Below are positions 35,219 through 44,780 of a stretch of DNA of 64,000 nucleotides, in pieces. The translations under genes and the position numbers were made by a program. Below the pieces are notes generated by a model. The model saw only the letters and a program-made list of their open reading frames with translations, had not been told where the DNA came from and did no database searches. Positions within the stretch are counted from its first letter, which is position 1; each line of letters begins with the position of its first letter. The DNA comes from JBDHTQ01 sp039808765. GTDB lineage: Bacteria > Pseudomonadota > Alphaproteobacteria > UBA2400. The stretch spans positions 57,255 to 121,254 of the forward strand of contig JBDHTQ010000007.1 in NCBI GenBank assembly GCA_039808765.1, given 5' to 3'.

Positions 35219-36796
35219 CTAAAGTGCGGGAATTGGGGCCACGTTGCTCACCCCATGAGACAGCATACGTGCATTCAAATGTTCAAGCGAAGGTGAAATG
35301 TACTCTGTTAATAGCGATGAGTTGAGACCCAAACACAGGATAACAGCGCCTAAAACAAACAGAGCAATAAACTCATAGCGGTTGACGTCCTTCAGTGTGC
35401 TCACTTCAGAATTAGTTACCTCGCCATACATAACACGCCGATAGAGCCATAACATATAAGCCGCGCTTAACACCATTCCGGATGCAGCAATGAAGGTAAC
35501 TGTCTGCCCCCAAGCAAAAATGCTGGCATAATCCGGCTTAAAGGGTGTACTCGATGCATTGAAGGAGGCTAAGAGGCTCAAAAATTCACCAACAAAGCCC
35601 GCTGTTCCCGGTACGGCAATAGCCGACAATGTCATAAAGAGGAAAAATACAGCAAACTTAGGCATCACATTTACAACACCACCATAGGTTGAAATCGCAC
35701 GTGAATGGGTTCGATCATACAAAACACCAACACAGAAAAAGAGTGCGGATGAAATCAATCCATGCGCAATCATCTGAAACATTGCGGCTTGCAGACCGTA
35801 CATGTTGAAGGAGAACAGACCAAGAGTGACAAACCCCATATGCGCAACCGATGAGTAAGCAATCATCTTTTTCATGTCTTCCTGCACCAAAGCAACAAGC
35901 GATGCATACACGATGGCGATAAGACTTAAGGTCCATACAAACGGGACAAACGTCGCACTCGCTTCAGGCAGAAGTGGAAGTGAAAAGCGCATAAAGCCAT
36001 AGTCACCCACCTTCAGCAACACGCCAGCCAAAATGATGGAACCTGCCGTTGGTGCTTCGACGTGTGCATCAGGCAACCATGTATGCACAGGCCACATTGG
36101 CATTTTTACAGCAAAAGAGGCGAAAAAACCAAGCCATAACCACATTTGCACATCTTTGGTCAAAATGAGCTTATCTTCTGTGAGCAAAATCGTCATATCG
36201 CTTGTGCCGGTTTTGAGATAAATCGCAACCATCGCCAGCAACATCAAAACCGAACCTAATAGTGTAAATAAAAAGAATTTAAACGTTGCATAAATCCGTC
36301 GCGGTCCTCCCCAAATCGCAATGATTAAAAACATCGGGATCAGCACGCTTTCAAAGAAAACGTAGAACATAATCATATCAAGGGCGCAGAATGTGCCGAT
36401 AATCACCGTTTCCAAAACAAGGAAGGCGATCATATATTCGCGCACGCGCAGCGAAATCTTCTGGCTGGCCAGCAAGGCAATCGGCATCAATAACGTTGTC
36501 AGAAGGATCAGTGCAACGGCAATCCCATCAACACCAAGGTGATAAGAGATTCCCAGCGTCGGAATGAGCATAATCTTTTCAATAAACTGAAATTGTGGGG
36601 CAGTTGCTGCAGGATCAAAATCCAAGGCCAAGCAGACCGATAATACAAATGTGATCAGTGTGGTGAGAAAAGCAATGCCACGGCTCGCTTGATCAACGCG
36701 TAATGGATTGCCGCGCAAAAGCATAATCAAAACAGCGCCAGCGATCGGCATGAATGTCAAAATCGACAGAATGGGCCACGCCCCAACAGTTACCAT
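35219..36796 (-). CDS. nuoM: NADH-quinone oxidoreductase subunit M
   Basis: NuoM is an antiporter-like membrane subunit of complex I. The 525-residue protein shows FYVFFESVLIPMFLIIAIWGG (with the key Glu), KMPMWPVHTWLPDAHVEAPTA (with the pumping Lys nearby) and YSSVAHMGFVTLGLF, all typical for NuoM. It lies between nuoL and nuoN with ten bases to the latter. Confidence 0.97.
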   Translation of the reverse strand: MVTVGAWPILSILTFMPIAGAVLIMLLRGNPLRVDQASRGIAFLTTLITFVLSVCLALDFDPAATAPQFQFIEKIMLIPTLGISYHLGVDGIAVALILLTTLLMPIALLASQKISLRVREYMIAFLVLETVIIGTFCALDMIMFYVFFESVLIPMFLIIAIWGGPRRIYATFKFFLFTLLGSVLMLLAMVAIYLKTGTSDMTILLTEDKLILTKDVQMWLWLGFFASFAVKMPMWPVHTWLPDAHVEAPTAGSIILAGVLLKVGDYGFMRFSLPLLPEASATFVPFVWTLSLIAIVYASLVALVQEDMKKMIAYSSVAHMGFVTLGLFSFNMYGLQAAMFQMIAHGLISSALFFCVGVLYDRTHSRAISTYGGVVNVMPKFAVFFLFMTLSAIAVPGTAGFVGEFLSLLASFNASSTPFKPDYASIFAWGQTVTFIAASGMVLSAAYMLWLYRRVMYGEVTNSEVSTLKDVNRYEFIALFVLGAVILCLGLNSSLLTEYISPSLEHLNARMLSHGVSNVAPIPAL

Positions 36797-36810
36797 GGGT
36801 GATACTCCCT

Positions 36811-38763
36811 CTACCCTTTAAGCCCAATCCAGAGCAAAAGCCCAACCATGCCTATCACCATCACAAAAGCATAGTGATAAACATATCCTGTGTGCATTTG
36901 GCGAACACGACGTGATAGATAGGCTGTCAAAGCGGTCATCCCATCCGGGCCGCATCCATCAATCAATACACCATCACCAAATTTCCAGAAAACCCGCCCC
37001 AAGGTTAGCGCAGGCTTAACCAAAGCCCTGTTATATAATTCGTCGAAATACCATTTATGGTAGAACAAAGCATAAAGTGGCGAAAAAATACGGGCCATCA
37101 TTTGAGGAAAAGCAGGTGCCTTGAGGTAGGCAATCCATGCCAATAAAATTCCTATTACCGCGAGAACAGTGGGGCCGAATTTAACCCAATCAGCCACATG
37201 ATGTGCAGCAGTTAGCGGATCTTCTACACCAGCGCGGAGGTGTAACGCACTGCCCCAAAATTCATGATGTGCCTCGCCAACAAATTGATCATACGCATAC
37301 CAACCCGACAGCATTGCGCCAACACTTAAAATCAGCATTGGGATCATCATTGAAGGTGGTGATTCATGGGCATGTTCAAGCGCATGTACATCAGCACGAC
37401 TGGGACCGTTAAAGGTGAGGAAAATCAGTCGCCATGAATAAAACGCTGTCATGAGGGCAGCAATCATCCCCGCAGCCCAAGCGAACTCTCCAACGGATGA
37501 GTGTGCAGCCCACGTCGATTCAAGGATGATATCCTTTGAGTAGTATCCAGCAAAAAACGGAATTCCCGCCAAGGCTAACGAACCAATCCATATCAGTAAT
37601 GTTGTGATCGGTACTTTACGCCAGATACCACCCATTTTACGTAGGTCTTGCTCACCAGAGAGAGCATGAATAACCGAGCCGGCGCCAAGGAAAAGTAGTG
37701 ATTTGAAAAATGCGTGAGTCATTAGGTGGAACATTGCGGCACCATACGCTGAAATCCCAATCGCAAAAAACATGTAACCGAGCTGACTCATGGTTGAGTA
37801 TGCAATAACGCGTTTAATATCCCATTGTGTCATGCCAATCGTTGCGGCGATAACAGCCGTTAATGCGCCAACAATAGCAACAAATTCAAGAACCTGTGGG
37901 GCCGCTTCAAACAAAGGCGATAGCCTGCACAGCATAAACACACCCGCCGTCACCATGGTTGCGGCGTGAATAAGTGCGGAAACAGGCGTTGGCCCTTCCA
38001 TCGCATCAGGCAACCATGTATGTAATCCGATTTGAGCAGATTTACCCATTGCTCCCATAAACAGGAGTAAACAGCTCACAGTCAGGGCGTCAACATGATA
38101 GCCAAACAGCATAAATGTTTTTGTGGTCTCAACATGCGGCATCAGGATATTCGCAAAGTTGACGGAACCAAGGGTGAAGAAAATGCCCAAAATTCCTAAC
38201 GCGAAACCAAAATCGCCAACACGGTTTACCAGAAAGGCTTTAATTGAAGCATCATTTGCACTCGGTTTCTTAAACCAGAAGTTGATAAGCAGATATGACG
38301 CCAACCCTACCCCTTCCCATCCGAAAAAAAGCTGCACAAGATTATCAGATGTCACCAGCATCAGCATGGCAAATGTAAAAAAGCTAAGATAGGCGAAGAA
38401 GCGCGGTCGATAAGGATCATGCGCCATATAACCCAGCGAGTAAACGTGCACCATTGCAGACACCACGTTGACCACAACCAGCATGACAGCGGTCAAAACA
38501 TCAAACCGTAATGACCACGTGACATGAAGAGGGCCAACAGCCATCCACTTGAGCAGAGGGATGATGGTTAAGAGATCAGTTGCACTGGTATAAAGCAGGT
38601 AAAGATGGATTGAAATAGCAGCTGCAGCGAGCATAAAAGCGGTTGCAATCAGCTCAGCACCATGTTTCCCAAGACGATAGCCGCCCAAGCCAGCAACCAA
38701 AAAACCAAGTAAAGGAAGGAAGATGGCGAAAACTTCTGCTGAAGGTAAAAAAGCCAGAGTCAT
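36811..38763 (-). CDS. nuoL: NADH-quinone oxidoreductase subunit L
   Basis: NuoL is the distal antiporter-like subunit of complex I. The 650-residue protein has the core motifs LFFGWEGVGLASYLLI, GKSAQIGLHTWLPDAMEGPTP and AYSTMSQLGYMFFAIG. Its C-terminal extension includes the amphipathic lateral-helix region (about residues 530-600) and a final membrane anchor. It starts three bases after the nuoK stop. Confidence 0.97.
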   Translation of the reverse strand: MTLAFLPSAEVFAIFLPLLGFLVAGLGGYRLGKHGAELIATAFMLAAAAISIHLYLLYTSATDLLTIIPLLKWMAVGPLHVTWSLRFDVLTAVMLVVVNVVSAMVHVYSLGYMAHDPYRPRFFAYLSFFTFAMLMLVTSDNLVQLFFGWEGVGLASYLLINFWFKKPSANDASIKAFLVNRVGDFGFALGILGIFFTLGSVNFANILMPHVETTKTFMLFGYHVDALTVSCLLLFMGAMGKSAQIGLHTWLPDAMEGPTPVSALIHAATMVTAGVFMLCRLSPLFEAAPQVLEFVAIVGALTAVIAATIGMTQWDIKRVIAYSTMSQLGYMFFAIGISAYGAAMFHLMTHAFFKSLLFLGAGSVIHALSGEQDLRKMGGIWRKVPITTLLIWIGSLALAGIPFFAGYYSKDIILESTWAAHSSVGEFAWAAGMIAALMTAFYSWRLIFLTFNGPSRADVHALEHAHESPPSMMIPMLILSVGAMLSGWYAYDQFVGEAHHEFWGSALHLRAGVEDPLTAAHHVADWVKFGPTVLAVIGILLAWIAYLKAPAFPQMMARIFSPLYALFYHKWYFDELYNRALVKPALTLGRVFWKFGDGVLIDGCGPDGMTALTAYLSRRVRQMHTGYVYHYAFVMVIGMVGLLLWIGLKG

Positions 38764-38766
38764 TAT

Positions 38767-39075
38767 TTAGCCTTTCATCATGGCTGCGTCATCAACCTCA
38801 ACACTATGACGATTACGGAAAAACACGACGAGAATAGCAAGTCCAACGGCCGATTCAGCCGCTGCAACGGTGAGGATGAAAAGTGAAAACACTTGCCCAG
38901 TCAAGTCATGCAAGTAAGCAGAGAAAGCCAGAAAATTGATATTCACGGCGAGAAGAACCAACTCCACACACATGAGCATCACGATCACATTCCGACGGTT
39001 GAGAAAGAGTCCGAAAATGGCAATCGCGAAGAGAATAGCACCCAGCATAAGATAATGGGTTAGACCGATTGTCAT
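38767..39075 (-). CDS. nuoK: NADH-quinone oxidoreductase subunit K
   Basis: NuoK is a small complex I membrane subunit of 102 residues with three helices. The second and third carry the conserved glutamates of the proton path (VMLMCVELVLLAVNI; TVAAAESAVGLAILV). Its ATG overlaps the nuoJ stop by four bases (ATGA), so it is coupled to nuoJ. Confidence 0.97.
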   Translation of the reverse strand: MTIGLTHYLMLGAILFAIAIFGLFLNRRNVIVMLMCVELVLLAVNINFLAFSAYLHDLTGQVFSLFILTVAAAESAVGLAILVVFFRNRHSVEVDDAAMMKG

Positions 39076-39746
39076 AGCGATACTCCTTTGCCGCTCTCAA
39101 CTTTTTTAATCTGCAGAACAGATGCAGGATCACGATTTGTTTGAGTGGCGATCTTTTGACGACGCACAGCCGTACCATCTTTTTTACTGTGATACGTTAA
39201 AACAATTGCGCCAATCATGGCCACCAGTAAAACGATTCCTGCCATTTGAAATGGTAAAAAGTACTGGGTATAAAGTATGCGCCCCAAAGCTTCCGTGTTC
39301 GAAAGGGCTGCGGTTGCATCCGCTTGGATGGGTGCCGCCGCCAAAACGGACTGATGGGGGTAGTTTAATCCAATTACCATCATGATTAGCTCGCTGGCGA
39401 AAATTGCGCCCACAATCAAGCCGATGGGCATATAAAAGCTGGCTTTTCGTTTAAGCCCCTTAAAATCAAGATCAAGCATCATTACAACAAAGAGAAAGAG
39501 CACAGCAACAGCACCAACATATACAATGACCAGTGTCATCGCGACAAACTCGGCACCAAGCAAAATAAACAATCCGGCAGCATTGAAGAATGCCAGAATG
39601 AGAAACAGAACTGCATGGACAGCATTATGCCCGACGGTAATCACCATCAGTGCAGAAAACAGCAGCACCGCAGAAAGCAAATAGAACATCATGCCTTCGA
39701 TAAAGGGTGTCGGATTAGCAGCAAATGTGGACAGAAGCTCGTTCAC
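39072..39746 (-). CDS. nuoJ: NADH-quinone oxidoreductase subunit J
   Basis: NuoJ is a complex I membrane subunit. The 224-residue protein has five helices, with the TM3 region LVIVYVGAVAVLFLFVVMML, whose pi-bulge is important in coupling. The C-terminus is a polar tail of about 35 residues. The start is GTG at 39746; GAGGGTAGG lies upstream and no ATG fits. It lies ten bases after nuoI. Confidence 0.95.
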   Translation of the reverse strand: MNELLSTFAANPTPFIEGMMFYLLSAVLLFSALMVITVGHNAVHAVLFLILAFFNAAGLFILLGAEFVAMTLVIVYVGAVAVLFLFVVMMLDLDFKGLKRKASFYMPIGLIVGAIFASELIMMVIGLNYPHQSVLAAAPIQADATAALSNTEALGRILYTQYFLPFQMAGIVLLVAMIGAIVLTYHSKKDGTAVRRQKIATQTNRDPASVLQIKKVESGKGVSL

Positions 39747-39755
39747 GGAAAAACC

Positions 39756-40244
39756 CTACCCTCGATTAGATGTTACACGATCAATGTTTGCCGCCAAAAG
39801 TGGCTCCCAACGATCACCATTGTCTAGTAATTTTGCCTTATTGTACATAAGTTCAGCACGTGTTTCCGTGGCAAACTCAAAATTCGGGCCTTCAACAATC
39901 GCATCCACCGGGCAAGCTTCTTGGCACAAGCCGCAGTAAATGCACTTTGTCATATCAATGTCATAACGGGTCGTACGACGGCTTCCATCAGAACGCGGCT
40001 CCGCCTCAATGGTTATTGCTTGAGCAGGACAAACGGCTTCACATAATTTACATGCAATGCAGCGCTCTTCTCCGTTTGGATAACGCCTTAGAGCATGCTC
40101 CCCGCGAAAGCGCGGACTGATTGGCCCCTTTTCATTCGGGTAGTTTAAGGTGACCCGTTGGCGGAACATATATTTAAACGTTAAAGCCATGCCGCTCACA
40201 ATTTCAGCAAGGATGAAGCGTCGTGCTAATCGATCCAGTATCAT
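39756..40244 (-). CDS. nuoI: NADH-quinone oxidoreductase subunit I
   Basis: NuoI carries the two [4Fe-4S] clusters N6a and N6b in the peripheral arm. The 162-residue protein has the two ferredoxin motifs CIACKLCEAVCP and CIYCGLCQEACP and the N-terminal amphipathic helix that docks on NuoH. The ATG follows the nuoH stop by one base. Confidence 0.97.
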   Translation of the reverse strand: MILDRLARRFILAEIVSGMALTFKYMFRQRVTLNYPNEKGPISPRFRGEHALRRYPNGEERCIACKLCEAVCPAQAITIEAEPRSDGSRRTTRYDIDMTKCIYCGLCQEACPVDAIVEGPNFEFATETRAELMYNKAKLLDNGDRWEPLLAANIDRVTSNRG

Positions 40245-40245
40245 G

Positions 40246-41250
40246 TTAAACGCTCCCCTTCATAAAGACGACCCACGCTGAAACTAACACAACGTATAGC
40301 AAAGAAAGCGGAAGAAAAACCTTCCATCCCAATTGCATAAGTTGGTCGTACCGATAACGCGGCATTGTTCCTCTAACCCAAATGAAGACAAACAGGCAAA
40401 ATGCAATTTTAAGCGAAAACCAAACGATTCCCGGTATCACAGCCAACGGTGTCCATGCGAGAGGAGCCATCCATCCGCCAAGGAAGAGCGTGGTTGTCAT
40501 CGCACTCATTAAGATCATGTTCGCGTACTCACCAAGAAAAAAGAGCGCGAAGGTCATTGAAGAGTATTCTGTATTAAAACCACCGACTAATTCTGATTCA
40601 CTTTCTGGCAAATCAAAAGGACAACGATTTGTCTCAGCCAGCCCCGATATAAAAAACACAATGAACATTGGAAACAAGGGCCAGATATACCAATGTGTAA
40701 TACCGCCTGTTTGGGCCTCAACAATGTGGGACAAATTGAGAGATCCCGCAAGCAAAAGGACGGTTACAATGACAAGACCGATTGACACTTCATAGCTCAC
40801 CATTTGTGCGGCCGAACGGAGCGCCCCTAAAAATGAGTACTTTGAGTTTGAGGCCCAACCGGCAATAATAATCCCATATACGCCGAGAGACGAAATGGCA
40901 AAGAGGTACAAAATACCAACATTGATATCAGCCAAAACCAAACCCGCATCAAACGGCACCACCGCCCATGCAGCAAGCGATAGCAGGAATAATAAAATCG
41001 GTGCGGCAACAAAAAGAACCTTATTCGAGCCGCTTGGTATGATGGTTTCTTTCATCATCAGCTTTAAACCATCGGCAAAAGGCTGCAACAAGCCGAAAGG
41101 CCCAACCACATTTGGACCTTGCCTCAACTGGAGAAGTGCTAGAACTTTACGTTCTGCGTAGGTGATGAAAGCAACCACAACCAGCAAGGGCACGACAATC
41201 AGCAAGATACCGCCGACGATCAGTGCTAAGGACCAGAAAAGATTATCCAT
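40246..41250 (-). CDS. nuoH: NADH-quinone oxidoreductase subunit H
   Basis: NuoH forms much of the quinone chamber of complex I. The 334-residue membrane protein has AYAERKVLALLQLRQGPNVV-type sequence (here TYAERKVLALLQLRQGPNVV), AAQMVSYEVSIGLV, and the acidic loop ETNRCPFDLPESESELVGGF near residue 210. It overlaps the end of nuoG by eight bases. Confidence 0.97.
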   Translation of the reverse strand: MDNLFWSLALIVGGILLIVVPLLVVVAFITYAERKVLALLQLRQGPNVVGPFGLLQPFADGLKLMMKETIIPSGSNKVLFVAAPILLFLLSLAAWAVVPFDAGLVLADINVGILYLFAISSLGVYGIIIAGWASNSKYSFLGALRSAAQMVSYEVSIGLVIVTVLLLAGSLNLSHIVEAQTGGITHWYIWPLFPMFIVFFISGLAETNRCPFDLPESESELVGGFNTEYSSMTFALFFLGEYANMILMSAMTTTLFLGGWMAPLAWTPLAVIPGIVWFSLKIAFCLFVFIWVRGTMPRYRYDQLMQLGWKVFLPLSLLYVVLVSAWVVFMKGSV

Positions 41251-43339
41251 GTGTGCCGGTCCTTTCTACTGGAGCGCAAGAACACCCACAGCTTTTTTTC
41301 TTTTGCGGCAAAATTTCAGTCACGCAACGGGCCATGGTTTCTGATGCGCGGCTAATCGGATCAGTCATATAATAGTTTTCAACTGCGCTGTGAAGAGTAA
41401 CTGGATTGATTTGGCCGTTTACGCCAAATTTTTTCCATTCTGCGGCAACAATGTCGCCCACGTGGGCAAAAATTGGATTGAGTGTTGCCAGTGCTTTACG
41501 AATGTCTTGCAACGAATCGTAGGAAAGTTTCTGTCCCACAGTTTCAGAAAGGGCGCGAACAATCCGCCAGTCTTCTTTAGCCTCGCCGGGAGGAAACACA
41601 GCTTGACGTGCTTTTTGTGCCCGGCCCTCTGTATTAACATAAAGGGCATCTTTTTCAGTGTAGGCAGCACCGGGTAGAATAACATCAGCACGATGTGCAC
41701 CACGATCGCCGTGATGGCCCTGATAAACGACAAAGGCTTGTCCAAACGCTTTTGCATCAATCTCATCAGCACCATAGTTATAAATAAAGTCAATCTCACC
41801 CGACTGCGCGCCTGCGAGAATTTCAGCAACAGATTTTGCACCTTTCGCTGTGGGGGTGAAGCCAATTTCCAGTGCTCCCACACGCCCGGCAGCGGTATGC
41901 AGCACATTAAAGCCGTTCCAATTGGAATCGGTTTTGACTAATCCGTAATCTTCAGCAAATTGGCAAAGCTGTGCATGAATGGCCACACCATGAGTCCCAA
42001 CAAAAACGCCTGCGCCAATGATAACAACTGGGTTTTTAGCCTTTTTAAGCTTATCGCCAAAAGAGCCGAGCGATGATAAATCCTGCAGTGAAGGACCAAT
42101 AAACTCATACGGATATGTCAAATCGCAGTGACCGCTTCCTCCAATGACCGCAATCGGCAAATTGAGCTTGCGCCACCGTTTGCGGATACGCGCATTGATC
42201 AAGGGGGCTTCTTTGCGCGGGTTGGTCCCGATCAGAAGTATTGCATCTGCCGCTTCCAAGCCTTCGATCGTGGTGTTAAAGCGCCATCCACACTTTATGG
42301 ATGGATCAAATGTTGCGCCATCTTGGCGGCAATCCATGTGCACCGATCCAAGTTTATGCATCAGGTTTTTTAAGAGGAACGTTGTTTCAACATCCACTAA
42401 GTCACCGACCAAAGCAGCTATTTTTTCAGATGATGTTTGAGCTATTTTTTCTTTTATCACGCCAAATGCTTCGTCCCATGTTGCGGCACGAAGGGAGCCA
42501 TTTTCACGAATATAAGGACGGTCAAGGCGTTGGCGGGTTAAACCATCAACACAATGCCGCGATTTATCAGCCAACCATTCTTCATTAACCTCTTCATTAA
42601 GGCGGGGTAAAACACGCAGAACAGCATTTGCACGACTATCAATGCGGATATTGCTTCCCACTGCGTCCATCACATCGATGCTGTCGGTTTTGCGTAGCTC
42701 CCACGGGCGGGCGATAAACGCATAAGGTTTGCTTGTCAGGGCACCAACAGGGCACACATCAACAATATTACCACTTAATTCAGAGGTTAGTGCTTTTTCA
42801 ACATACGTCGTTATTTCCACATTTTCGCTGCGTCCCGTCAAACCCAATTCCGGGGTTCCTGCAATTTCTTCCAAAAAGCGAACGCAGCGTGTGCAGTGTA
42901 TGCAGCGGGTCATCGCTGTTTTCACGAGAGGTCCGAGTTCTTTTTCACTTACTACCCGCTTTGTCTCATCATAACGTGAACGATCATAACCATATGCCAT
43001 TGCTTGATCTTGCAAATCGCATTCCCCACCCTGATCGCAAATCGGGCAGTCCAGAGGATGGTTAACCAGTAACATTTCCATCACCCCTTGACGGGCTTTC
43101 TTGATGGCATCGGTGTTCGTGCGAATAATCATTCCTTCAGCACAAGCGACAGCACAACTCGGAATGGGTTTGGGGGCCTTTTCTTGCTCAACCAAGCACA
43201 TCCGACAGTTCGCGGGTACGGAAAGGCGATCGTGATAGCAAAATCGCGGGATTTCAATACCCAACTGTTCGCAAGCCTGAAGCACGGATGTTCCGTTTGC
43301 GACTTCGATTTCTTGATTATCGATGGTAAGCTTGGGCAT
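41243..43339 (-). CDS. nuoG: NADH-quinone oxidoreductase subunit G
   Basis: NuoG is the large iron-sulfur subunit of the peripheral arm. The 698-residue protein has an N-terminal [2Fe-2S] domain (CYHDRLSVPANCRMC, PSCAVAC), the His-ligated cluster loop HPLDCPICDQGGECDLQDQA and the [4Fe-4S] motif CIHCTRCVRF with a later CPVGAL. An inactive molybdopterin-oxidoreductase-like domain follows. The C-terminal tail KKKSCGCSCAP is unusually cysteine-rich. It follows the inserted SPFH gene by 25 bases. Confidence 0.96.
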   Translation of the reverse strand: MPKLTIDNQEIEVANGTSVLQACEQLGIEIPRFCYHDRLSVPANCRMCLVEQEKAPKPIPSCAVACAEGMIIRTNTDAIKKARQGVMEMLLVNHPLDCPICDQGGECDLQDQAMAYGYDRSRYDETKRVVSEKELGPLVKTAMTRCIHCTRCVRFLEEIAGTPELGLTGRSENVEITTYVEKALTSELSGNIVDVCPVGALTSKPYAFIARPWELRKTDSIDVMDAVGSNIRIDSRANAVLRVLPRLNEEVNEEWLADKSRHCVDGLTRQRLDRPYIRENGSLRAATWDEAFGVIKEKIAQTSSEKIAALVGDLVDVETTFLLKNLMHKLGSVHMDCRQDGATFDPSIKCGWRFNTTIEGLEAADAILLIGTNPRKEAPLINARIRKRWRKLNLPIAVIGGSGHCDLTYPYEFIGPSLQDLSSLGSFGDKLKKAKNPVVIIGAGVFVGTHGVAIHAQLCQFAEDYGLVKTDSNWNGFNVLHTAAGRVGALEIGFTPTAKGAKSVAEILAGAQSGEIDFIYNYGADEIDAKAFGQAFVVYQGHHGDRGAHRADVILPGAAYTEKDALYVNTEGRAQKARQAVFPPGEAKEDWRIVRALSETVGQKLSYDSLQDIRKALATLNPIFAHVGDIVAAEWKKFGVNGQINPVTLHSAVENYYMTDPISRASETMARCVTEILPQKKKSCGCSCAPVERTGTHG

Positions 43340-43364
43340 CGTTCCTTGATCCTTGTTTCGTCAC

Positions 43365-44228
43365 TTATTTTACATTTAACATGGGTACTGTATTATTCGG
43401 AACCATGGTTTGGGGTAAAACGCCATTCCATCGCTCTGCTTGAATTAACTGCACCATTTCAGGGTTGGTTTTAAGCGCTTCAGCACGTGCATGTATGGCC
43501 TTTGCTTCGGCTTCACCGCGTAAAGTAATCGCATCAGCTTCGGCTTGTGCTTGTGAGCGCAACGCATCAGCCTTACCCATGGCTTGTGCCCGGTTAATAT
43601 CAGCTTGCACTTTTTCACGCTCAAGGTTTTGCTTGAGTTTTGCGACTTCAACTTCAGCTTGCATGCGTGCTTCAATACTCTGATCAAATGCATCTGAGAA
43701 GGCCACATCCTCCATTTGATACCCCTCAACCACAATGCCTTTAGCAGCAAGCTGTTCATTGAGTGTTTTCTCAATTTCAGCGCCAAGAGCAGTACGCTCA
43801 CTGATAATATTTTGCGCGTTAAACTGTCCAAAGATTTCTTTGGTGATACGTGTTGTAAGCGGCATAATCAAACTGGGCACATAGTTGAGGCCCAGCTCAG
43901 AATATACATCGCCTGCTTTGCTGGGGTCGATATGATAGTTCATGCTTATTTGAAGCTGCGCTGCTTGTATGTCACGTGAATAGGCTTCCATACGCGGAAA
44001 AGCCACCTTTTCAGTGCGTACAGACATTGGGCGTACTGTTTCAACAAACGGGATTTTGAATCCTATCCCCGGTGGTTCAACCCCAACGAGCGCACCAAAG
44101 CGAAGTTTGATGCCCACACTACCTTGTTCAACCGTATAAAAGCTGGCGTAAATGAGCAGTAACAGCACCACAACCACATATGCAGCGGCCGGAATATTTT
44201 GACGTTGTTTGAAATCATAAACTGCCAT
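43365..44228 (-). CDS. Prohibitin-like SPFH membrane protein inside the nuo operon
   Basis: The 287-residue product has one N-terminal membrane helix (AAYVVVVLLLLIYASFYTV) and an SPFH/band-7 domain (about residues 35-200, VEQGSVGIKLRFG, PGIGFKIPFVETV). A long coiled coil rich in Ala, Glu and Arg follows (about 200-265), the layout of prohibitins. ATG 44228 (MAVYDFKQRQ) has AGAGGATCACC just upstream; the frame extends to 44291 without a good site. It overlaps the GNAT gene by 14 bases and precedes nuoG. Prohibitins form membrane rings that scaffold proteases and, in mitochondria, affect complex I, so a role in complex I assembly is a reasonable inference. Confidence 0.88.
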   Translation of the reverse strand: MAVYDFKQRQNIPAAAYVVVVLLLLIYASFYTVEQGSVGIKLRFGALVGVEPPGIGFKIPFVETVRPMSVRTEKVAFPRMEAYSRDIQAAQLQISMNYHIDPSKAGDVYSELGLNYVPSLIMPLTTRITKEIFGQFNAQNIISERTALGAEIEKTLNEQLAAKGIVVEGYQMEDVAFSDAFDQSIEARMQAEVEVAKLKQNLEREKVQADINRAQAMGKADALRSQAQAEADAITLRGEAEAKAIHARAEALKTNPEMVQLIQAERWNGVLPQTMVPNNTVPMLNVK

Positions 44229-44778
44229 GGTGATCCTCTTCTGCCACATTAGATAAATGCGAAACGCGTGAAAGTTTTTTATCAAAAACAATCATGTGGG
44301 ATTGATAATCATTTTTTTTGCACAACTCAATCATCGCGTCACATTGGGCTGGCCCGAACAAGCGAATGTGGGCAATATTTTTCTTGGAAAAAAAACTTTC
44401 GGTCGCCCGCAGCAACTGATCCGCCACATGCATGCGCCGCCAATTAGGCAAGACAAAAAGGTCTCTTACCAAAGCATGCTCTCGCACTGCTTCATGCAAA
44501 ATCGGATCCGGATCAAACAAGCAATAAGAGGCAATAAAGCCGATTGGATTATCATTCGAGAAGGCAACAAAAATGCAGCCATTATGCGTCGATGTTGTTT
44601 CAACCAGGTTACGGGCATAGTTTGGAGCAATTGCTCCCCCATGTTTGCGCGCCAACTTTTGATATTCTCGTTCATGCTCATATTGCATCGCGATGAAGGC
44701 AACAAGGCAAGGAAAATCTACCCCCACGCGATAGGGCCGTATGGCCAAGTTTTTATCTGTGAGAGGACGTGTGGTCAT
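44215..44778 (-). CDS. GNAT family N-acetyltransferase inside the nuo operon
   Basis: The 187-residue protein has the GNAT fold pattern. VRDLFVLPNWRRMHVADQLL near residue 120 matches motif A, where the acetyl-CoA pyrophosphate loop is usually R/Q-x-x-G-x-G/A; here it is RRMHVA. A second helix (ATESFFSKKNIAHIRLFG) and a late beta strand follow. The substrate is unknown: small-molecule, peptide or protein N-acetylation are all possible. It starts three bases after the nuoF stop and overlaps the SPFH gene, so all are one transcript. Confidence 0.78.
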   Translation of the reverse strand: MTTRPLTDKNLAIRPYRVGVDFPCLVAFIAMQYEHEREYQKLARKHGGAIAPNYARNLVETTSTHNGCIFVAFSNDNPIGFIASYCLFDPDPILHEAVREHALVRDLFVLPNWRRMHVADQLLRATESFFSKKNIAHIRLFGPAQCDAMIELCKKNDYQSHMIVFDKKLSRVSHLSNVAEEDHHGSL

Positions 44779-44780
44779 GG

